A stretch of 19,970 nucleotides of DNA from an uncultured Aquimonas sp. (GTDB lineage Bacteria; Pseudomonadota; Gammaproteobacteria; Xanthomonadales; Xanthomonadaceae), in NCBI GenBank assembly GCA_946481615.1, contig CAMLOR010000042.1, positions 1 through 19,970 of the forward strand, in the 5' to 3' direction. The notes under the pieces were generated by a model. The model saw only the letters and a list, made by a program, of their open reading frames with translations, had not been told where the DNA came from and made no database searches. The translations under genes and the position numbers were made by a program. Shown piece after piece: positions 1 through 5,774 of the stretch. Position 1 is the first letter of the stretch, and each line of letters starts with the position of its first letter.

Positions 1-924
1 GTTGCCGGCGATCTGCCAGGTGTCGCCCGCGCCGTTCGGGATGGTTTCGCATTCGACGCTGCCATCGGCGTTCACGGCGCGCACGGCGGCGCCGATGACG
101 CAGGCACCGCTGACGCGACGCTGTACCTGCGCGATGTCGACATCGGCGCTGCCCAGGCTGCCGTCGACGACGTGCGACGAGCCCACGCTGTCCGAGCCGA
201 GATCCGCGGCCTGCACGTCGCCGTCGACGATGGCGGACGAATCGACGCTCGCACTCGCGAGTTTGGCGGCGGTGACCGCGTCGTCGGCGAGCAGCGGCGT
301 GTCGATGCCGAGCGGCGCCACGCCCAGCGTCACCGAGCCGCTGCTGCCGCCGCCGCTGAGTCCCGTTCCCGCGCTCACCGCGGTGATGTTGCCGGCGTTG
401 CCGCTCACCGCCTCGCATACGACGCTGCCGTCCTGGTTCACCTGGCGGATCGCCTCGGCCAGCGCACAGCTGGTGGCGATGCGGCGTTGCACCTGTCCGG
501 GCTGGATCTCCGCAATGCCGACGATGCCCGGCGCGATCTTCTGCGCATGCAGCGCGAAGCCGCCGGGAAAGAAGCGGCCGCGCTTGGTGAACGGCGAGAA
601 CGCGCCGGTGCTGGCACCGCTGCGGATGCCGCCGCCGATGTAGGTGTCCTCGCTGCGCATCGGATTGCTCGCGCCGAAGTCGCCGGTGATGGTCGCCAGG
701 CCAGCGCTGACCGCGACATCCTCGATCGTGATCGGCGCGGTGCTGGCGCTGCCGCCACTCGGAGCATCGAAGAATTGCAGTTGCACGTCGATGCTGCCGT
801 TGAAGGGCTGGCCGGACTGCGTGACGAAGACCTGGAAGCGCAGCGCGTTCGGCACCGGCGCGGCGCGTGCCGCGGGCGATGGCGCAAGCGCGATGGCGGT
901 GGCGAGGGTGGCGGTGCGGATCAT
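1..924 (-). CDS. Secreted modular tail-fibre-like surface protein (C-terminus outside window)
   Basis: The open frame starts with ATG at 924 on the minus strand and has no stop before the left edge, so 308 N-terminal residues are visible. It begins with a signal peptide ending near PAARA (about residues 1-22). A beta-rich domain follows (about 27-85); its pattern of FQxxxxxxGxPxxGxxDVxLxFFDxxxGG then a strand and GDFG recurs in secreted proteins of many bacteria. Two copies of a module with consensus QVQRR(I/V)xxxC...G/AxA(I/V)RxVNxDGSVxCE lie at about 145-171 and 267-293, each with a cysteine pair. Between them are a Gly/Ser-rich SAGTGLSGGG stretch, as in phage tail fibres and trimeric adhesins, and an Ala/Asp/Ser-rich repeat region. 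Proteins of this build often end in a self-cleaving chaperone domain, which cannot be seen here. The ATG overlaps the TGA of the upstream gene (ATGA), so the two are probably translated together. The exact role is unknown; surface or extracellular structure is the best guess. Confidence 0.8.
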   Translation of the reverse strand, partial: MIRTATLATAIALAPSPAARAAPVPNALRFQVFVTQSGQPFNGSIDVQLQFFDAPSGGSASTAPITIEDVAVSAGLATITGDFGASNPMRSEDTYIGGGIRSGASTGAFSPFTKRGRFFPGGFALHAQKIAPGIVGIAEIQPGQVQRRIATSCALAEAIRQVNQDGSVVCEAVSGNAGNITAVSAGTGLSGGGSSGSVTLGVAPLGIDTPLLADDAVTAAKLASASVDSSAIVDGDVQAADLGSDSVGSSHVVDGSLGSADVDIAQVQRRVSGACVIGAAVRAVNADGSVECETIPNGAGDTWQIAGN

Positions 925-1178
925 GGCGTGACTCCCGTGGCAGGTTCGAAACCGTCGGAAAAAATGGCCTCTTCGAGCGGCGCGCCGGCGGGGAACGTGC
1001 CCAGGAATTCGATCTGGAGTTCGCCCGCCTGCAGCGTTTCGCCGGCCGTCGATTCGAGGGTGAGTTCGAGTTCGAAGCCGCCGCCGGCATCGCGCAGCGT
1101 GTCGCCGGGGGCGCGGGGTTCGACGCTGGTGGCCTGCGGGGACTGGGCCAGGGCCAGGCTCGCGAGCAACACCGTCAT
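921..1178 (-). CDS. Small secreted protein with C-terminal IFSDGFE motif
   Basis: This is an 85-residue protein. With the ATG at 1178 it starts MTVLLASLALAQS, a very short hydrophobic leader with a plausible cleavage site at LAQS. The mature part is a small acidic, beta-rich segment (GGGFELELTLES, AGELQIEFLGTFPAG) and it ends in EEAIFSDGFEPATG. The I/VFxDGFE motif near the C-terminus recurs in secreted proteins of Lysobacterales. The start codon lies in the outer arm of a REPIN. An alternative ATG at 1289 would add 37 residues read through that repeat (ending IWIPVFAG) and lengthen the hydrophobic segment. Its TGA overlaps the ATG of the next gene by four bases, which supports this frame being translated. 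Function is unknown. The start is uncertain; the frame is fairly secure. Confidence 0.65.
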   Translation of the reverse strand: MTVLLASLALAQSPQATSVEPRAPGDTLRDAGGGFELELTLESTAGETLQAGELQIEFLGTFPAGAPLEEAIFSDGFEPATGVTP

Positions 1179-1269
1179 TCCCGCGAAGACGGGAATCCAG
1201 ATGCGAGGCACCCTGGAATCGCGCAAGGCCGAAAGGCTTCGCACCCGGGTCCCCGCCTTCGCGGGAATG
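1176..1269. repeat. REPIN-type element: two inverted REP arms
   Basis: A 23-base arm at 1176-1198 (beginning CATTCCCGCGAAG) recurs inverted at 1247-1269 with 20 of 23 positions identical, separated by 48 bases. The left arm itself folds into a 7-bp hairpin (ATTCCCG / CGGGAAT, loop CGAAGA). Read on the minus strand it encodes the IPAKAG...WIPVFAGMT peptide typical of this repeat family in Xanthomonas-like genomes. Such elements are normally intergenic and are mobilised by RAYT transposases; no RAYT gene is visible here. The element sits between the divergent genes at 921-1178 and 1319-2497 and overlaps the 5' end of the first. Confidence 0.85.
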
Positions 1270-1318
1270 GCGGAACGTGGCATGGTCATGCTGGGGCGGC
1301 TCCGGACAGGGGACGGGT

Positions 1319-2497
1319 GTGGCGAAGATCGGACTGGCATGGGATTTGGGCGCCGGACGCGGCCATGCCGTGCGCCTGGCGGCACTCGCGCGGCGCGTGC
1401 GCGAACGCGGCGGCGAACCCGTGCTGTTCGCCCGCAATCTGCGCACCCTGCGTGCCGCTTTCGAAGGCGACGCACCCACGCTGTTGCCTGCGCCGCACAA
1501 CGATTGGGTGCCGCGCGACGCGGTGCCGGCGTCGTGGGCCGACATCCTCTGGAGCGAGGCCGGACTGCACGACCAAGCGCAGGCGATCGCGATCGCGCTG
1601 GCCTGGCGCGACGTGCTGGCCGCGAGCGGCGTCGAAGCGCTGCTCGCCGACGCGGCACCGCTCGCCGCGCCCGCGGCGCGTGCGCTGGGAATCCGCTGCG
1701 TGGCGATCGGCACGGGCTTCCTCGTGCCGCCGCCAGGCCCGCCGTGGCCCGTGTTCCGCACCTGGGAACCGGTGAACGCCGCGCGCATCGCGCAACGCGA
1801 GGAGGCTGTGCGCGATCATGCCCGCGCGCTGCACGCCGCGCTCGGCCTGCACGCGGACGATGCGTTCGCGACGGGCGATGCGCAAGCACTGTTCACTTAT
1901 CCCCCGCTGGATCACTACCCGGCGCGCGCCGCGCGACCCGACGTCCGCAACGTCGGACCGATGCTCGGACGCGGCGAACCGCCCGTGTGGCCCGCCGGCG
2001 CACGCCGCGTGCTGGTGTACTTGCCGGCCAACCATCCGCTGCTGGGTGCACTCGAAGCCGCAGCCCACGATCTCCTTCCCCCGCTCGCGGGGGAAGGTCG
2101 GGATGGGGGTCGCCTCGCCCTGCTCGCCCACTTCGGCGGCGCACACCCATGGTCGATTCGCCGCAGCCTGCACGTCGCCCCGCGCCCGGTCGACATCGCG
2201 ACCGCACTGGCGCAAGCCGCCCTCGTGGTTACTCCCGGCGGCAACCTCGCCATCGCCGCCGCCGCGCACGGCGTGCCCTCGCTGCTGTTGCCGACGCAGG
2301 CCGAAACCTGGCTCACCGCCACCCGCCTCGAACGGCTCGGCGCCGCCGTCGTCTGCACCGACGCCGCGGCGTTGCCGGCCGCGCTCGAAGCCGCGCTGGG
2401 CGAAACCTTGGCGCGGGGCGCGCGCCAGCTCGGCGCCACGCTGCCCGTGCGCGACGACCGCGCCATCGCCGACGACGTGCTGGACCTGCTCGGATGA
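1319..2497 (+). CDS. GT-B fold glycosyltransferase (UGT/MurG-like)
   Basis: This 392-residue protein starts at a GTG (1319) six bases after a purine-rich GGGGA; an in-frame ATG at 1277 lies next to the REPIN and gives a less natural N-terminus. The start MAKIGLAWDLGAGRGHAVRL matches the glycine loop and H-xx-R of GT-B enzymes that search from the cell interior (MurG, UGT, rhamnosyltransferases). The second half has a Rossmann-type strand (RRVLVYLPANHP) and the donor-site stretch VVTPGGNLAIAAAAHGVPSLLLP...ETWLTATRLERLGAA, equivalent to the HGG...GvPxlxxP..xDQxxNAxrl signature of GT1 enzymes, with the histidine replaced by PGG. The likely reaction is sugar transfer from a nucleotide sugar to an unknown acceptor; no sugar-pathway neighbours help. 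About 15 residues (LLPPLAGEGRDGGRL) appear to come from an inserted REP-like palindrome. Confidence 0.75.
   Translation: MAKIGLAWDLGAGRGHAVRLAALARRVRERGGEPVLFARNLRTLRAAFEGDAPTLLPAPHNDWVPRDAVPASWADILWSEAGLHDQAQAIAIALAWRDVLAASGVEALLADAAPLAAPAARALGIRCVAIGTGFLVPPPGPPWPVFRTWEPVNAARIAQREEAVRDHARALHAALGLHADDAFATGDAQALFTYPPLDHYPARAARPDVRNVGPMLGRGEPPVWPAGARRVLVYLPANHPLLGALEAAAHDLLPPLAGEGRDGGRLALLAHFGGAHPWSIRRSLHVAPRPVDIATALAQAALVVTPGGNLAIAAAAHGVPSLLLPTQAETWLTATRLERLGAAVVCTDAAALPAALEAALGETLARGARQLGATLPVRDDRAIADDVLDLLG
2074..2097. repeat. REP-like perfect palindrome inside the glycosyltransferase gene
   Basis: CCTTCCCCCG (2074-2083) and CGGGGGAAGG (2088-2097) form a perfect 10-bp stem with a CTCG loop, followed by GTCGGGATGGGGGTCG. 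The sequence resembles a repeat that is normally intergenic in Xanthomonas-like and other proteobacterial genomes; its reading frames give peptides such as DLPPRAGEG and LPPLAGEG. Here it lies in frame within a coding region, between a core beta-strand and the next strand of the enzyme. Confidence 0.7.
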
Positions 2498-2559
2498 CGG
2501 TTCGCGCCCCATGCCCCATGCACGGAATTCGCCCCCGTGTTTTGCCACGGCGGCCGGTC

Positions 2560-2565
2560 TAGACT
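2560..2565 (+). promoter_or_regulatory. Candidate -10 element for a leaderless kinase transcript
   Basis: TAGACT ends six bases before the ATG at 2572, which would place the transcription start at the A of the start codon. No Shine-Dalgarno sequence is visible in the preceding 20 bases (CGGCC GGTCTAGACT CGGCCC). No convincing -35 is present at 16-18 bases upstream. Confidence 0.4.
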
Positions 2566-2571
2566 CGGCCC

Positions 2572-5136
2572 ATGCCCATCCGGCCCGACGATTTCCTCAC
2601 CGGCGGCGCCCTGCAGGGCGGGGTGGCGGCCTCGCTGCTGCGCGCGCGGGAAAGCGACGCGGAACTCGCGCCCGGCACGCGCGTGGGCGCGTTCCGCGTG
2701 CTGCGCGAGATCGCGCGCGGCGGCATGGCCATCGTCTACCTGGCGCAGCGCGACGACGGCGAATACGAACAGCAGGTCGCGCTCAAGTGGATGCTGCAAG
2801 CCGGCCCCGGCGACAGCGGCGCGGAACTGTTGCGGCGCGAACGGCAAGCGCTGGCCGATCTGCGCCATCTGCACATCGCGCGTCTCGTCGATGGCGGACG
2901 CACGCCCGAAGGCCGACCCTGGTTCGCGATGGAATACATCGACGGCGCGCCGCTCGATCGCCACTGCGTCGAACGCGATCTGCCGCGTGCGCAGCGCCTG
3001 CGCCTGTTCCTGCAGGTCTGCTCGGCCGTCGCGTTCGCGCATGCGCGCGGCGTGATCCATCGCGACATCAAGCCTTCCAACGTGCTGGTGGACGCCGACG
3101 GCGGCGCCAAGCTGCTGGATTTCGGCATCGCCGAACTGCTCGGGCGCGAGCACGCCCAGGCGCCGCACGCCTTCACGCCCGGCTACGCGAGCCCGGAGCA
3201 GCGGCGCGGCGAAACGCCGACGGTAGCCTCCGACGTGTATCAGCTCGGCTGCCTGCTCGCGGCGCTGCTGAGCGCGGACGAGGCCGAGCGGCGCGCGGTG
3301 ACGGTGGCCACGGCCGCGAAGGCGGCATCGATGGTGGCCGCGACGGCGCCGGGAACCGTCAACACGGCGGCCGACGATGCGAGCGCCGCGGCGTCCATGC
3401 CCGCGTCTGCAACCGAAGCCGCGACCGCTGCGCCCCCCGTCGGCACGCCTGTGGATGCGATCGACCGCGAAGAGCCGGCGCTGCCGCGCGCACTCGACGA
3501 AGACCTCGCCTGCATCGCGCGCAAGGCCACTGCACGGAATCCCGCCGCCCGCTACGCCACCGCCGCGGCGCTGGCGGCGGACGTGGAGAACCACCTCGCG
3601 CAGCGCCCGGTCGCCGCGCGCGAGCGCAGCGCCGGCTACGTGGCCGGCCGCTTCGTGGCGCGGCACCGGCTCGGCACGGCGCTCGCCGCACTCGCCCTGC
3701 TCGTGCTCGTCGGCACCGTCGTCGTGTTCACCTTGCGCCTGCGCGCCGAGCGCGACGCAGCCGAATACCAGGCACGCGTCGCCACCTCCGTGCTCGATTT
3801 CCTGCGCGAAGACCTGCTCGCCGCGGCCGATCCGGCCGCCGCACCGGGCCGCGAGCTCAGCGTGCGCGACGCGCTCGACCTGGCCTCGGAGGCCGCCGAT
3901 GCGCGCTTCGCGCAGGCGCCGGTGGAGCACGCCGCCATCCGCATCACGCTGTCCGATCTGTATCTGCAGCTCGGCCGCGCCGACGACGCCGAACGCGAAG
4001 CGCGCCGCGCGCTGGAACTGGCCGCCGCCGCGCCCGAGCAACACGTCGCGGCGCAGGCCTTGCTGGCCGATGCCTTGATCGCCCGCGATCGTCTCGACGA
4101 AGCCGAGGCGCTGCAGGCGCAGGTGGCGGCGGCGAACCTCGCGCGCCACGGCGCCGATTCGCGCGAGACCCTCGCCACGCGCAACCGCGCGGCGCGCCTG
4201 CACAACCGGCGCGGACGTTATGACGAGGCCGAACGCGGCCACGCGGCGGTGGCGGCCGATGCCGCCCGCCTGTTCGGCGCGCAGGACGTGCTCGCGCTCA
4301 ACGCCGCCTCCGAGCGCGCCCTGAACCTGCAGATGCTGGGCCGGCACGACGAGGCCCTGCCGATCATGCAGACCGGCCTGGAACAGCGCCGCGCCGCGCT
4401 GGGCGCCGATCATCCCGCCACGCTCGAGGCTGCGCACGAACTCGGCGTGCTGCACCGTCATCGCGGCGACGCGCAGGCCGCCCTCGCGGAACTGCAACCT
4501 ACGCTCGAAGCGCGCCGCCGCGTGCTCGGCGCGCACCATCCCGACACCGTGGCGAGCACCAACGAACTCGCCACCGCGCTGCAGGACCTGAAACGCTACG
4601 AGGAAGCCGAACCGCTGTTCCGCGCCGCGCTCGACGCACGCCTGGCCACGCTCGGCGAATCGCACCAGTACACGCGCAATTCGATGAGCAACCTCGGCCT
4701 GCTGTATTCGCTCTGGGGCCGCCTCGAGCAGGCCGCGCCGCTCTACGAACGCGCGCTCGATATCGAATTGCGGCTGATCGGCGACGGCCATCCGGACACG
4801 CTGGCGCTGATGCACAACATCGCCGGGCTGTATCGCAAGCAGGGCCGGCTCGACGACGCGCTGGCCACGCATCGCCGCGTGCTCGACGGCGCGCAGCGCA
4901 GCGCGCAGCTCGGGCCCGGGGCCTGGCAGACCGCGCTGTTCCGCGCCGGCTTCGCGCTCACGCTGCAGGCGGCGAAAGACTACGCCGAAGGCGAACGCGA
5001 GATGCAGCGCGCCATCGCCGCGCTCGAAGCCACGCTCGGTGCCGACCATGCACGCACCGTGCGTGCGCGCGAGATGCTCGCCGCGTTGCGCGCGGAGCGC
5101 GACGGCGCTACGCCGGCTCCGGCCGCGCCCCGTTGA
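2572..5136 (+). CDS. Membrane Ser/Thr protein kinase with C-terminal TPR repeats
   Basis: This 854-residue protein has a Hanks-type kinase domain at about residues 41-346: glycine loop IARGGMAIVYLA, catalytic lysine VALK (K72), αC glutamate near E90, HRDIKPSN (H163-N170), DFG (183-185) and YASPEQ in place of APE. All catalytic residues are present. An Ala/Thr-rich, low-complexity insertion (about 238-302) splits the C-lobe. One transmembrane helix (about 367-388) follows, then about ten TPR-like repeats of the kinesin-light-chain/TPR_12 type (LGADHPATLEAA, LGAHHPDTVAST, IGDGHPDTLALM). The kinase is therefore probably cytoplasmic with the TPR part outside the membrane, as in other PknB-like sensor kinases. 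Its 3' end overlaps the convergent ECF sigma gene by 29 bp. Kinases of this build sit beside ECF43-type sigma factors; PknT of Vibrio parahaemolyticus phosphorylates its partner EcfP. The same relation is inferred here. Confidence 0.92.
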   Translation: MPIRPDDFLTGGALQGGVAASLLRARESDAELAPGTRVGAFRVLREIARGGMAIVYLAQRDDGEYEQQVALKWMLQAGPGDSGAELLRRERQALADLRHLHIARLVDGGRTPEGRPWFAMEYIDGAPLDRHCVERDLPRAQRLRLFLQVCSAVAFAHARGVIHRDIKPSNVLVDADGGAKLLDFGIAELLGREHAQAPHAFTPGYASPEQRRGETPTVASDVYQLGCLLAALLSADEAERRAVTVATAAKAASMVAATAPGTVNTAADDASAAASMPASATEAATAAPPVGTPVDAIDREEPALPRALDEDLACIARKATARNPAARYATAAALAADVENHLAQRPVAARERSAGYVAGRFVARHRLGTALAALALLVLVGTVVVFTLRLRAERDAAEYQARVATSVLDFLREDLLAAADPAAAPGRELSVRDALDLASEAADARFAQAPVEHAAIRITLSDLYLQLGRADDAEREARRALELAAAAPEQHVAAQALLADALIARDRLDEAEALQAQVAAANLARHGADSRETLATRNRAARLHNRRGRYDEAERGHAAVAADAARLFGAQDVLALNAASERALNLQMLGRHDEALPIMQTGLEQRRAALGADHPATLEAAHELGVLHRHRGDAQAALAELQPTLEARRRVLGAHHPDTVASTNELATALQDLKRYEEAEPLFRAALDARLATLGESHQYTRNSMSNLGLLYSLWGRLEQAAPLYERALDIELRLIGDGHPDTLALMHNIAGLYRKQGRLDDALATHRRVLDGAQRSAQLGPGAWQTALFRAGFALTLQAAKDYAEGEREMQRAIAALEATLGADHARTVRAREMLAALRAERDGATPAPAAPR

Positions 5137-5707
5137 GATCGGCCGCCAGCCAGGCGCGCGCCGCGTCCCAGTCGCGATGCGCGGTGCGTGGCGAGATGCC
5201 TACGGCGAGCGCGGTCTCGTCGTCATTCAGTCCACCGAAGTAACGGCATTCGAAGACGCGCGCCTGGCGCGGCTCGTTGCGCGCCAGCCGTTGCAGCGCG
5301 GCGTCGATCTCGACCAGTGTTTCGAACTGGCGCTCGTCGGCCAGTTGCGCATCCTCGAGGTCCACCGCCAGCGCGCCGCCACCGCGCTTGGCGGCCAGGC
5401 GTTCGCGCGCGTGATCGATCAGCACCTGGCGCATGATGCGCACCGCCAACGACATCAGGTGCCCGCGGTCGCGCGGCGCGCCGTCGGCCTGCGACAGCCG
5501 CAGATAGCATTCGTGCACCAGCGCCGTGGTGTTGAGGGTCTGCGCGCCGCGGCCGGAAAGGCTGCTGCGCGCCAGGCGTTTGAGATCCGGATAGACCAGC
5601 TGCACGAGTCGGTCCCAGGCTGTGGGATCGCCCTCGCCGGCGCGGTCGAGCAACTGCGTTATGGAGTCGGGCGCGTGCACGGCGCGAGTGTACCGGTCCT
5701 GCGCCAT
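5108..5707 (-). CDS. ECF sigma factor, ECF43/TIGR02999-like, putative kinase-activated
   Basis: This is a 199-residue protein. The ATG at 5707 was chosen because AGGAG lies seven bases upstream; longer in-frame starts run back into the divergent M16 gene. Region 2 covers about residues 14-105 (LVQLVYPDLKRLARSSL, then TLNTTALVHECYLRL, then HLMSLAVRIMRQVLIDHAR). Region 4 covers about 128-191 (EIDAALQRLA...ARVFECRYFGGLNDDETALAVGISPRTAHRDWDAARAWL). The TLNTTALVHECYLRL and RQVLIDHAR stretches are typical of the TIGR02999 group. In region 2.2, where most ECF factors have acidic DAED for contact with core polymerase, this protein has N59-T60-T61-A62. No anti-sigma gene lies beside it; the convergent neighbour is a Ser/Thr kinase. 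The inferred mechanism is activation by threonine phosphorylation. Target genes are unknown. Confidence 0.9.
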   Translation of the reverse strand: MAQDRYTRAVHAPDSITQLLDRAGEGDPTAWDRLVQLVYPDLKRLARSSLSGRGAQTLNTTALVHECYLRLSQADGAPRDRGHLMSLAVRIMRQVLIDHARERLAAKRGGGALAVDLEDAQLADERQFETLVEIDAALQRLARNEPRQARVFECRYFGGLNDDETALAVGISPRTAHRDWDAARAWLAADLNGARPEPA

Positions 5708-5774
5708 GGCGCGCTCCTGACCAAGGTGAGCTGTGCTTGAATACGGCGATCCGCTCCCGACCGACGAGTCCGCC

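Noticed and set aside
1915..5049. A 1044-codon open frame antisense to the glycosyltransferase and kinase genes
   Set aside because: Its translation is Arg/Gly/Ala-rich with no domains, and it is opposite a clear kinase-TPR gene. Long antisense frames are expected in such GC-rich DNA.
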